Assembly: GCF_019049285.1 (NCBI RefSeq)
Contig: NZ_JAGMUL010000058.1
Span: 62,001 to 126,000 of the forward strand
Length of the DNA: 64,000 nt
Direction: 5' to 3'
Origin: Streptomyces sp. AC550_RSS872
Lineage (GTDB): Bacteria > Actinomycetota > Actinomycetes > Streptomycetales > Streptomycetaceae
The position numbers and the translations under genes are program-made. How positions within the stretch are numbered: position 1 is the first letter of the stretch; the number at the start of each line of letters is the position of its first letter. Shown piece by piece: positions 41,751 through 49,530 of this stretch. The notes under the pieces were generated by a model. It saw only the letters and a list, made by a program, of their open reading frames with translations, ran no database searches and had not been told where the DNA came from.

Positions 41751-42227
41751 GGATGCTCTCCTTGCTTCCTTCTCTGCTGCCTTTCTCTTGCCGTGAGGTT
41801 CACCGCTCGAGACCCCAAAGCAGCAACCCCGAAGAAACGGACGAGACACAGGACCAAGGACATGACCCGATCAGACATCACCAGAGAGCGACCACGACGT
41901 TACGCATTAGCAAGCCTTTGGGAATCGGGAGTGTGTGCACCCGCTCGCCGAGAATGATGAACGCAGATGCCACGAGCGGCATCGGGGTTTGACTCCCTGT
42001 ACGGGGAGGGTCCGCCCGCTCCGTGGGGTATTAGGCAATGAACACCTGTATGTCCAGCCTTACTCTCGCCTCCACGGCATGTCAAGGGCGTGAATGTTGC
42101 GCCGACTTGGCTACTCATCGTGATCGGAGACAACTGCGGTCAACAGCGGTGCCCCAGGCCCCACGCCTGCCGAGCCGCACATCGAACCCACGCAGGTCAG
42201 AAGCCATGCGGCCACCCAAGCGCCGTC
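41751..42227. other. lan promoter region and decayed arm of copy G
   Basis: No gene is supported. The lan promoter should lie near 41760-41930. GGTCAACAGCGG at 42138 is exactly 90 bases from tRNA fragment G. The GTGCCC pair of the arm is not recognisable here. No regulator gene accompanies the lan operon. Confidence 0.5.
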
Positions 42228-42273
42228 GCTTCCCAAGCTGAGAGCGCGAGTTCGGCTCTCGTCACCCGCTCCA
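42228..42273 (+). repeat. tRNA-Gly(CCC) 3'-half fragment, copy G
   Basis: Complete from GCTTCCCAAGC to CGCTCCA, with one T-loop change (TTCGGCT). It lies about 480 bases upstream of lanA and is the right-hand boundary of the lanthipeptide segment. Confidence 0.88.
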
Positions 42274-42280
42274 TGATGAA

Positions 42281-42303
42281 GGCCCAGGTCAGAGACCTGG
42301 GCC
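42281..42303 (+). terminator. Hairpin after tRNA fragment G
   Basis: GGCCCAGGTC and GACCTGGGCC pair perfectly around AGA and are followed by TGTTGG. It is equivalent to the hairpins after copies A, B and C, with compensating changes at the stem base (GG/CC instead of AA/TT), so the structure has been maintained. Confidence 0.75.
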
Positions 42304-42342
42304 TGTTGGCTGTTCATGGTGGTCAGTTGTCGCTTGCCGGCC

Positions 42343-43056
42343 TCAGTGGGGACGCGGGTGGTCGCTGGTGAGGGCTTCGGCGGTGGTCTTCAGGTCGTGC
42401 AGCCACGCTTCGAGGCCCGCGCCGAGGGCCGCGGTCGCGGTGGGCACGTCTGCTTCGACCTGGGTGCCGGTCCAGGTTTCCTCGGTGTGGACGTGCAGGC
42501 CACCCTCGACCTTGCGGAAGGTCCACAGGTGGATGCCCTCGTCGATACGCAGCCCCTCACCTGTCGCGGGGCCGCTCCACAGGATGCAGTTGTGGCGCTG
42601 GAGTTCCTGGACGGTGGAGGTGATGGCGAGTGTGGTGGCGGGGGTCGTGGGGGTGGCGGGCGCGGGGGTGGTCCACCGGAACTGCGAACCCGCCTTCAGG
42701 CGGCCGGGATCGAGACGTTCGGCGGTGGTGACAGGGGGCTGCCAGGACGGCCAGCGTTCGACGTCGGTCTGGAGCTTCCAGACAGTGCTCAGTGGCGCCT
42801 TGATCACGATGTCGGACTCGTAGCGGATGAGGGCGGTGGGATCGACACCTCGCCCGCCGCACTGGGACGTATCACCGTGGGGGGCGACGGCAGCCTGGGC
42901 GGTCGGGATGGTGCTCGTGAGAACGGCGGCGACGGCGAGCGCGACCGCGGCCTTACCGGCGCGAGGCCGGCGCCGGAGGGTTCGCGTGCGCGGGTGCAGC
43001 GGGTGACGGGGGCGGGGGTGCTGACCGGGGGCGTTCGACGGGCCGGTGCTGAACAT
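42343..43056 (-). CDS. Secreted SRPBCC-fold protein (polyketide cyclase-like)
   Basis: 237 residues. A long basic N-terminus with signal peptide (AGKAAVALAVAAVLTSTIPT to AQA) is unusual for this mostly cytoplasmic fold. The SRPBCC domain follows (YESDIVIKAPLSTVWKLQTD, VERWPSWQPPVTTAERLDPG), a deep hydrophobic pocket for ligands. GAGAGGAAC precedes ATG 43056. It lies 51 bases after the oxidoreductase gene in the same direction, so both may be controlled by the divergent TetR regulator. The ligand is unknown. Confidence 0.8.
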   Translation of the reverse strand: MFSTGPSNAPGQHPRPRHPLHPRTRTLRRRPRAGKAAVALAVAAVLTSTIPTAQAAVAPHGDTSQCGGRGVDPTALIRYESDIVIKAPLSTVWKLQTDVERWPSWQPPVTTAERLDPGRLKAGSQFRWTTPAPATPTTPATTLAITSTVQELQRHNCILWSGPATGEGLRIDEGIHLWTFRKVEGGLHVHTEETWTGTQVEADVPTATAALGAGLEAWLHDLKTTAEALTSDHPRPH

Positions 43057-43107
43057 GGTGTTCCTCTCGTTTCGTTGTGGTGATCGGATCGGGCCACTCG
43101 GGTTCTG

Positions 43108-44139
43108 CTACGGGTTCAGAACGATCTTTCCGGCGACGGTGCCCGACTCGGCCAGCCGCAGGGCCTCGGCGACGCGGGTGAGCGGCAGTTGCGCGGCGAT
43201 CCGAGCTGTGACCTCGCCGCGCTGGAGGGCCGCGAAGACCTGGGTGAGGTCGGTGCGGAGGCGGGCGCGGAAGCGGTTCTTGGCCAGGGCTCGGCCGGCC
43301 CAGACATTGAAGAAGTACGCGCGGCGGCGGTTGGGCAGGGCGTTCCACAGCCACACCCGGCCGAGCAGCTTGAGGACGGGCCACTGCTTGGAGCCCTCGT
43401 CGTCCCGGGTCGAGGCACTGCCGTACGAGACGAGCGTGCCGCCGGGGGCGAGAAGGCGCCAGGAGTCGACGATGCCGCGGCCGCCGACGTGGTCGAAGAC
43501 GGCGTCCACCCCATGGGGGGCGAGTTCGCGGATCCGTGTGGCGACGTCGTCGGTGCGGTAGTCGACGGGAGCGACTCCCCGTTCGCGCAGGGCGTCGTGG
43601 TGGCGCGTGGACGCCGTGCCGATCACCTGCGCGCCTGCGGCCTGGGCGAGCTGGACCAGGACCGATCCGACGCCACCGTTCGCGCCGTGCACCACGACGG
43701 TGTGCCCCGCACGGACGCGGGCCTTGCGGTGCAGCATCTGCCAGGCGGTGATGCCGTTGACGACCAGGGTCTCCGCCTCCGCCGCACCGATCCCGGCAGG
43801 CACGGGTACCACGTCCGCCGCGTCGACGAGCACATGACTGGCCCAGCCACCGACCTTGACCAGCGCGGCGACCCGGGTGCCGGCCAGGCCCCGCTCGACT
43901 CCCTCGCCGGTCGACAGCACCGTACCCACGAGGTCGTAGCCGGGCACGAACGGGAAGGGCGGCTGGTCGTAGTAGCGGCCGCGCCGCATCTGCTGCTCGG
44001 CGAACGAGACGCCGGTCGCCTCCATCCGGATCACGACCTGGCCGGGGCCCGCGGCAGGTACGGCTCCATGCCGGATCTGAAGTCCCTCGGGCTCGACCTT
44101 GCCCGGCAGGACGACCTCGACGAGTCCATCGGCGTTCAT
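43108..44139 (-). CDS. Zinc-independent MDR oxidoreductase (quinone reductase-like)
   Basis: 343 residues of the medium-chain dehydrogenase family. The N-terminal GroES-like domain contains GVSFAEQQMRRGRYYDQPPF. The Rossmann domain has the NAD(P)-binding VVVHGANGGVGSVLVQLAQA, typical of zeta-crystallin-like quinone reductases, which lack the catalytic zinc Cys residues. ATG 44139 has GGAGGTC seven bases upstream. It is divergent from the TetR gene with a 102-base operator region between. A role in handling a toxic enone or quinone sensed by the TetR protein is likely but not shown. Confidence 0.88.
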   Translation of the reverse strand: MNADGLVEVVLPGKVEPEGLQIRHGAVPAAGPGQVVIRMEATGVSFAEQQMRRGRYYDQPPFPFVPGYDLVGTVLSTGEGVERGLAGTRVAALVKVGGWASHVLVDAADVVPVPAGIGAAEAETLVVNGITAWQMLHRKARVRAGHTVVVHGANGGVGSVLVQLAQAAGAQVIGTASTRHHDALRERGVAPVDYRTDDVATRIRELAPHGVDAVFDHVGGRGIVDSWRLLAPGGTLVSYGSASTRDDEGSKQWPVLKLLGRVWLWNALPNRRRAYFFNVWAGRALAKNRFRARLRTDLTQVFAALQRGEVTARIAAQLPLTRVAEALRLAESGTVAGKIVLNP

Positions 44140-44187
44140 GACGACCTCCACAGAGTCAGTCGGTTACAAGCCTTCGTGTTCGCTAGA

Positions 44188-44197
44188 AGTTATAACT
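44188..44197. promoter_or_regulatory. AGTTATAACT palindrome, probable TetR operator
   Basis: A perfect ten-base palindrome lies midway between the oxidoreductase and tetR genes. Related half-sites follow (CAATAACTTC at 44215 and GTGATAACCT at 44226). GATAAC at 44228-44233 is placed as a -10 box for a leaderless tetR transcript, since the tetR ATG has no Shine-Dalgarno. Divergent operators of this form are normal for TetR repressors. Confidence 0.6.
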
Positions 44198-44241
44198 GTC
44201 AGGTTCGAGAGTGTCAATAACTTCAGTGATAACCTCTAACC

Positions 44242-44898
44242 ATGGTGAACTCGGAAGCGGAGACCCCCCGCGCGCGCTACCGCGCCCAGGTGCGTACGGA
44301 GATCAAAGAGCGCGCGTGGGAACAGATCGCCACGGCGGGCGCGTCCGCGCTCTCCCTCAACGCGATCGCCAAGCAGATGGGCATGAGCGGACCCGCGCTG
44401 TACCGGTACTTCGGCGGTCGCGACGAGCTGATCACCGAGCTCGTCAGGGACGCGTACCGAAGCCTTGCCGACACCTTCCGCGCAGCCTCGCAGGGCGGTG
44501 CCGATGTGACCGCGCTGGCGCACGCCTTGCGGGGATGGGCCCTGCGGGACCCACAGCGTTACTTCCTCATCTACGGCACGCCCGTCCCCGGCTACCGAGC
44601 GCCCGACGACACGACCGCGATCTCGTCCGAGATCATGGCGACCCTGTTGGACGCGTGTGCCGCGTTGCCCCTGGGTGGACCGGCGACACCGTTCGACGCG
44701 CACGTCGAAGACCACCGGGACTGGGCGGACGGCCATCCCGCCCCGCCCGCGGCCCTCCGTCGGGCCCTGACCTTCTGGACCCGGCTGCACGGCGTCCTGT
44801 CCCTGGAACTCGCCGGCCACTTCACCGGCATGGGAATCGACCCCGCGCAGCTCTTCGCCGCCGAGCTGGACGACCTGACGGGTGCGCCGGCGAACTGA
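44242..44898 (+). CDS. TetR-family transcriptional regulator
   Basis: 218 residues. The N-terminal helix-turn-helix (SLNAIAKQMGMSGPALYRYF) is typical. The C-terminal part (FRAASQGGADVTALAHALRG to LHGVLSLELAGHFTGMG) fits the TetR_C_13-like ligand domain. It is divergent from the MDR oxidoreductase and probably represses it and the SRPBCC gene. The gene stops 78 bases before tRNA fragment H. Confidence 0.9.
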   Translation: MVNSEAETPRARYRAQVRTEIKERAWEQIATAGASALSLNAIAKQMGMSGPALYRYFGGRDELITELVRDAYRSLADTFRAASQGGADVTALAHALRGWALRDPQRYFLIYGTPVPGYRAPDDTTAISSEIMATLLDACAALPLGGPATPFDAHVEDHRDWADGHPAPPAALRRALTFWTRLHGVLSLELAGHFTGMGIDPAQLFAAELDDLTGAPAN

Positions 44899-44921
44899 CC
44901 ACGTCCACCCGGCCTTGGTGC

Positions 44922-44976
44922 GTGCCCGCGGCGTGCCCTTCGGATCGGACAACCCGGCGTCCACCCAAGCGCCGTC
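44922..44976 (+). repeat. Shortened integrase-arm-like sequence, copy H
   Basis: GTGCCCGCGGCGTGCCC, then GATCGGACAACC and CCACCCAAGCGCCGTC. The order is as in copies B-D but about 70 bases are deleted, so the first GTGCCC box is only 55 bases from the tRNA fragment. Confidence 0.55.
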
Positions 44977-44997
44977 GCTTCCCAAGCTGAGAGCGCG
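44977..44997 (+). repeat. tRNA-Gly(CCC) 3' fragment, truncated copy H
   Basis: GCTTCCCAAGCTGAGAGCGC and then unrelated sequence. The break falls at the same place as in copy E (after GAGCGCG), just before the T-stem. The lasso peptide cluster begins 29 bases beyond it. Confidence 0.72.
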
Positions 44998-45025
44998 TCG
45001 AAGCCGGCCTGTCCGGACAGCCGGC

Positions 45026-46849
45026 CTATCCGGACAGGAGGTCCCCCGTCTCCTGGGCGCGCGCCAGGTAGCGGTAGTGCTCGCTGCTGTTCAGCAGTTC
45101 GTCGTGGGTGCCGGTGGCGACGATCCGGCCTTCGTCCAGGATCGCGACGAGGTCGGCGGCGCGGATCGTCGAGTACCGGTGGGCGATGACCAGCAGGGCA
45201 CACTCGTGGGTGATCCGGCGGATCGAGCGGCGTAGCGCGGCCTCGTTGACCGCGTCCAGATGGGCTGTCGGTTCGTCGAGGAGGAGCAGGCTCGGGTGGG
45301 TGAGCAAGGAGCGGGCCAGGGAGATGCGTTGGCGTTCGCCGCCCGACAGGGCCATGCCGCGTTCTCCGGCCGCCGTGTCCAGTCCGTGCGGTGACCGGGC
45401 AACCATCTCGGTCAGCTGCGCCAGTTCGATGATCCGGTCCAGTTCGGCGGGGTCCGCGTCGGGCGCGGCGTACAGCAGGTTCTCGCGCAGCGTGCCGTAC
45501 AGCACGGGAGCGTGCTGCTCGACCAGTCCGATCCGCGAGCGGTGCTCGGATCTGTCCAGGGTGCGCACGTCCCGTCCCTCGAACAGGACGCGGCCGGCGT
45601 CGGGTTCGTAGAAATGCTCCGCCAGCGCAAGGACGGTGGACTTGCCCGCGCCGGAGCTGCCGATCAGGGCCACGTGGCCACGCGGTGGGACCGTGAAGGA
45701 AACTCCGCGCAGCACCGGTCGGCCCGGCTCGTAGCCGAACCACACGTCCTGGAATTCCAGTACGGCAGTGTCGTGGCCCGGCCGCTCGGGCACCGCAGGC
45801 CGGACGCCGGAGTCGCTCGGCGGGTGGGGTCCGGGTTCGCCCGGCAGGTCGAGGATCTCACTGATGCGCCGTAGCGCGCCGAGGCCCTGGCGCATGGTGC
45901 TCAGCGCCTGGAAGACGGCGGCGACCGGGGACATGAGATACAGCATGTAGAGGAGAAAGGCGGCGAGTTCGGCGACCGAGGCGTCACGGCCGGCGACCCG
46001 TACCCCTCCGATCAGCAGTACCAGGAGGAACGATCCGTTGATGGTGAGCGTGATCGCCGGGGCGACCACCGCGTCCAGGGCTCCGACCCGCACGCTCTGC
46101 GTGTACGCGGACCGGGCCTGTCGCCCGATGCGCTGCGTCTCGCGGTCCTCCGCCCGGCTGGCGCGCACGGTGCGGATGGCGCCCAGCGCTCGCTCCAGTT
46201 CGGCGGTCATCGCCCCCGTCGCCTGCTGGGCGTGCAGCGCGGCCCGCTCGATGCCGCGCAGTACCGAGACCACGGCCAGCGAGCCGAGCGCGATCACCGC
46301 CAGCACCAGCAGGAACAGCATCCAGTCGAGCCACACCATCAGTACGACGACGCCGACGAGGCCGACCGTGCCGGTGACGGCGTCGGTGAAGCCCTCTGAG
46401 ACGAGCAGGCGCAGCGCGGTGCTGTCGGCACTGGTGCGGGCGATCAGATCGCCGGTGCGGTGGTGGTCGTATGTGCGCATGGGCAGTCGCAGGAGGTGGG
46501 CGACGAGGTCGAGGCGCAGGCCGAGGACGACGCCCTCTCCGGTGCGGGCGAGCACATAGCGCGCCACCGCCTGAACCGCGGCCTGCGCCAGGAAGAGCAC
46601 GACGAGCAGCCCGATGGCGCCGCCCGTCGCCGTGCCCGTGCCCGCCGCCTCGATGACCCGCTTGACGACCAGCGGTTGGGCCAGGGCGAGCGCGGAGGCG
46701 GCCAGGGCCAGCACCGCGGCCAGGAGGATCCGGTGGCCGTGGCCCCGCAGGATGCGCCGGATCTCCTGTGGTCCCGTGCGTCGTCGTCGGCCGCCGGTCG
46801 CCACAGCTGGTGAGTTCGGTGGGTGCCTTGGGTGCCTCGGGTGCCTCAT
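45026..46849 (-). CDS. Lasso peptide ABC exporter (D protein)
   Basis: 607 residues. A six-helix membrane domain (about 40-330) is followed by an ATPase with GSSGAGKST, LSGGERQRISLARSLL, SLLLLDEPTAHLD and VIAHRYSTI. It is the last gene of the lasso operon; its ATG overlaps the B2 stop (ATGA). It should export the mature lasso peptide and so give self-protection. Confidence 0.92.
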   Translation of the reverse strand: MRHPRHPRHPPNSPAVATGGRRRRTGPQEIRRILRGHGHRILLAAVLALAASALALAQPLVVKRVIEAAGTGTATGGAIGLLVVLFLAQAAVQAVARYVLARTGEGVVLGLRLDLVAHLLRLPMRTYDHHRTGDLIARTSADSTALRLLVSEGFTDAVTGTVGLVGVVVLMVWLDWMLFLLVLAVIALGSLAVVSVLRGIERAALHAQQATGAMTAELERALGAIRTVRASRAEDRETQRIGRQARSAYTQSVRVGALDAVVAPAITLTINGSFLLVLLIGGVRVAGRDASVAELAAFLLYMLYLMSPVAAVFQALSTMRQGLGALRRISEILDLPGEPGPHPPSDSGVRPAVPERPGHDTAVLEFQDVWFGYEPGRPVLRGVSFTVPPRGHVALIGSSGAGKSTVLALAEHFYEPDAGRVLFEGRDVRTLDRSEHRSRIGLVEQHAPVLYGTLRENLLYAAPDADPAELDRIIELAQLTEMVARSPHGLDTAAGERGMALSGGERQRISLARSLLTHPSLLLLDEPTAHLDAVNEAALRRSIRRITHECALLVIAHRYSTIRAADLVAILDEGRIVATGTHDELLNSSEHYRYLARAQETGDLLSG

Positions 46850-47397
46850 ACGGTGCCCCCGGAGCGGTCCGCGTCCGCTCTCCCCAGGTGCTCGGAGCCG
46901 ACGCGCTGGAGCACGACGTAGCCGGTCCTGACCCCGGGGATGTCGCCGAGCACCTCGCCGTACAGCTCCGCCCAGGCGTGGAAGGCGAAGCGTCCGCCGA
47001 CCGACGAGCGCTGCCGGGCCACGACGATCTCGGCGGGAAGCCCCAGTGCGGTGAGGTAGGTGACGATGGCGTACGAGCGGGGCAGACACAGCGCGTCGGG
47101 GTCCGCCAACCGGAGCGCCGTGAGGGAGGTCAGCACTTCACGGCGGGCCAGGCGGACCGCCTGCGAGGGCTCCCGCCAGGTGTCGTCGTCCCGGACCACG
47201 GGGCGCTGGGCGCGCAGCTGCCGCTGGGCGTCGGGCCAGCCGCGCCGCCGGAGCAGGCATGCGGCGCGGACGGTACGGGCAGCGGCGAGCAGCCGTGTCC
47301 CAAGGGGTGGACGGGGCGGTGTGGCGGCCTGGCCGACTGGTCCGGGATCCCACAGCAGGAACTCCCATGCGGCGACCGGACCGACGCGGGCGTTCAT
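46846..47397 (-). CDS. Lasso leader peptidase (B2, transglutaminase-like)
   Basis: 183 residues. The catalytic Cys104 in ALCLPRSYAIVTYL, His140 in FAFHAWAEL and Asp152 in GEVLGDIP match the Cys-His-Asp triad of lasso B2 proteins. It cuts the precursor leader so that the cyclase can close the ring. The ATG overlaps the B1 stop (ATGA). In actinobacteria the B function is commonly split into B1 and B2, as here. Confidence 0.92.
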   Translation of the reverse strand: MNARVGPVAAWEFLLWDPGPVGQAATPPRPPLGTRLLAAARTVRAACLLRRRGWPDAQRQLRAQRPVVRDDDTWREPSQAVRLARREVLTSLTALRLADPDALCLPRSYAIVTYLTALGLPAEIVVARQRSSVGGRFAFHAWAELYGEVLGDIPGVRTGYVVLQRVGSEHLGRADADRSGGTV

Positions 47398-47678
47398 GGC
47401 GACACGGAGGTGTCGGCATCGGGCTCGGCGAGGCGCGTCTCGATGAGCCGGCCGGCGAGCGTGGCCAGACCTTCGCGCAGTACGGCGTCGGTGGCGTCGA
47501 TGCGCTGCCCGAGGTCGTGGAGGGCCTCCTCGGTGGTGTCGTACCGCAGCGCGGCCTTCAGCATGAGCGTGGCGACGGGATTCAGCTCGTAATACGCGCC
47601 CTCCGCACCGTCGAGCAGCACTCCGGCGCCGTCGGCGGGGTCGAAGACGGTCTGTTCGGTGAGCCGGAGCAGCGGCAT
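47394..47678 (-). CDS. Lasso RRE protein (B1, PqqD-like)
   Basis: 94 residues with the PqqD-like RiPP recognition fold (LLDGAEGAYYELNPVATLML, EGLATLAGRLIETRL). It binds the precursor leader, especially the YxxP segment, and delivers it to B2 and the cyclase. ATG 47678 has GGAGG eight bases upstream; GTG 47687 is an alternative. It is unrelated in function to PQQ synthesis despite the fold. Confidence 0.92.
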   Translation of the reverse strand: MPLLRLTEQTVFDPADGAGVLLDGAEGAYYELNPVATLMLKAALRYDTTEEALHDLGQRIDATDAVLREGLATLAGRLIETRLAEPDADTSVSP

Positions 47679-47683
47679 GGCGG

Positions 47684-49468
47684 TCACCTCCGGTCGTCCG
47701 CCCCGCGGGGGCGGAGATGTGCGTCCAGGTGTGCTTCGAGGTCGCGCAGGAACAGCTCGACCATGGCGGAACAGAGCAGGTTCTCGGCATTGCGGCGCAG
47801 CGCCCGCGGGTCCGCGAGCACCTCGTCGAGGCGCCGCGGGTCGACGACTCCCAGGGCGGTCAGCCGGGCGTCGGGGGCACCGAGGATCCTGGCGAGCGCC
47901 CCGGGGTGACGTAGGCACCACGTCTCGTCGGGCGAACCCAGCCAGGTCCGCCCGTAATGGCGCCAGACGTCGGACGGCAGCCGGTGGGCGGCGGCCAGCC
48001 GCAGCACGGGCTTGTCGATGGTCCGCCCGGCGTGCGGGATCAGGCGGTAGGCATCGGGCAGCCTGGCCGCGAGGTGCCGCAGCAGCCGGCCGCCGAGAGG
48101 TTTGGCGAGGTGAATGCCTCGCGGCCGCCACAGGGCAAGGTTCAGCGTGTGTTCCTGGGGTGCGAAGTCGATGTCGTACGACTCGGGGTCCGCGCCCGGC
48201 ACCGGGACCAGGAAGTCGCTGCCGAGTTCCACCTCGGCAAGTCCCTCCGGGTCGGCGTAAAGGGAGTACGAGGGTCTGGCACTGCGCAGGATGCGGCTCA
48301 GCTCCCAGCGAGTGCCGAGCAGTCCGCGCAGCATGCACCACTTCTCGTACGACGGCACGTCACCCGTGAGGATGTCGTGCAGCCCGTACCGGAGCGGGCC
48401 GAAGAGCATGTCCCCCTCCAGGCCGGACAGCAGGATCCGCACCCCGTCCGCCGCGATCCGGTCGGCGACACGCTCCAGCGAGCGCAGCCAGACGTGGTTG
48501 AAAGGGTGGGAGAGATCGCAGGTGGTGGCGAAGTAGTCGTCGTCGGCCTGGACACGGGGGACGGTCACCAGGGGGACGCAGAGGTGCCGGCACACCTGCC
48601 GCGCGTACGAGGACTCGTCCGCGGACGGGTCGTCGGTGCCCATGTGGTACGCCGTGACGTCGGCGCCATGGTCGGTCAGTGCCGCCAGAACGGTGGCCGA
48701 GTCGACGCCGCCGGAGAGCAGGATGCCGATCCGGCCCGGACCGGTGCTGTCCGGGGCGTATCGGCGGGTCTCCTCCAGCAGCAGGTCGTAGGTGAGCCGT
48801 GCGTACTCGTGGAGGGTGAAGTGGCGCGGCAGGTCCAGGGGGGTGGCCGGCTCGTACGTCGCTGTCCGAGTGGAGCGGGGGCCGAGGACGGCGAACTGCC
48901 CGGAACGCAGCCGCCCGAGGTGCGGATAGAGGAAGACGTCCTCGCCCCGGCAGCTCCGCCAGAGGCTCTCTCGGTCGAAGTCCGGGAGACGACCGTCCAG
49001 CAGATCCCTCGGGTCGGAGGACCAGGACACGCCTGCCCCGGTCCTCCGGAAGAAGATCTGGTCGGGGCTGGAGAGCCCACGGAACAGGACGACCCGCTCC
49101 GGTGTGACGATGCAACCGGAGAGTTCCGCGGGAAGCTCCGTGAGTACGTCGGCGAGAGCCCGGTACTGCGCGCGGGCCGACGCATCGGAAATGTTCTGGA
49201 CGAATTCCAGAGATGGACGGAACAGCAGCGGGCCGGAGAAAAGCACGCGCGCTCCGTTTCCGGGCTGCGGCGGACCTTTGGCAATTCCAGGGATCAACCA
49301 TTGAAGGGAAAAACATCCCTCTTTCGAAATATCCGGGGGATCCTGTACGCCGCCTCTCGCATCGATCGCCACGACACCGTGGCGCGGCGGCCCGCACCGA
49401 TACGCGATTTCGGGTACGGCGTGCCCCGAGCATCCCGCCAAGTCTACGACGAGGTGCTGGCCGGACAT
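47684..49468 (-). CDS. Lasso macrolactam synthetase (C, asparagine synthetase-like)
   Basis: 594 residues. The N-terminal glutamine-amidotransferase-like domain lacks a Cys at position 2 (MSGQHLVV), as expected for lasso cyclases. The synthetase domain has the PP-loop ILLSGGVDSATVL at about residue 250 and ATCDLSHPFNHVW and LSGLEGDMLFG further on. It adenylates the ring Asp/Glu side chain and joins it to the core N-terminus. ATG 49468 has GGAGG eight bases upstream, 58 bases after the precursor stop. Confidence 0.93.
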   Translation of the reverse strand: MSGQHLVVDLAGCSGHAVPEIAYRCGPPRHGVVAIDARGGVQDPPDISKEGCFSLQWLIPGIAKGPPQPGNGARVLFSGPLLFRPSLEFVQNISDASARAQYRALADVLTELPAELSGCIVTPERVVLFRGLSSPDQIFFRRTGAGVSWSSDPRDLLDGRLPDFDRESLWRSCRGEDVFLYPHLGRLRSGQFAVLGPRSTRTATYEPATPLDLPRHFTLHEYARLTYDLLLEETRRYAPDSTGPGRIGILLSGGVDSATVLAALTDHGADVTAYHMGTDDPSADESSYARQVCRHLCVPLVTVPRVQADDDYFATTCDLSHPFNHVWLRSLERVADRIAADGVRILLSGLEGDMLFGPLRYGLHDILTGDVPSYEKWCMLRGLLGTRWELSRILRSARPSYSLYADPEGLAEVELGSDFLVPVPGADPESYDIDFAPQEHTLNLALWRPRGIHLAKPLGGRLLRHLAARLPDAYRLIPHAGRTIDKPVLRLAAAHRLPSDVWRHYGRTWLGSPDETWCLRHPGALARILGAPDARLTALGVVDPRRLDEVLADPRALRRNAENLLCSAMVELFLRDLEAHLDAHLRPRGADDRR

Positions 49469-49515
49469 CAAAGCCCCTCCCTGAACAGCTGTTGAAGCAC
49501 CAGGTGAGGGGCGGG

Positions 49516-49530
49516 GTGACAGCTTGTCAC
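49516..49530. promoter_or_regulatory. GTGACA-gct-TGTCAC inverted repeat at lasso A stop
   Basis: A perfect six-base inverted repeat with three-base centre overlaps the stop codon of the lasso precursor gene. It could be a small attenuating hairpin between A and C or a protein binding site. Only the symmetry is seen. Confidence 0.35.

Noticed and set aside
721..44997. Integron-like attC cassette array
   Set aside because: The repeats are recognisable tRNA-Gly 3' ends with conserved T-arm, not attC hairpins, and no integron integrase is present. tRNA-directed integration explains them better.
47394..47678. PqqD of a PQQ biosynthesis cluster, linked to the PQQ-type dehydrogenase at 33689
   Set aside because: No pqqA, pqqB, pqqC or pqqE is present. 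The gene lies inside an overlapping lasso operon between the cyclase and B2, so it is the RRE protein.
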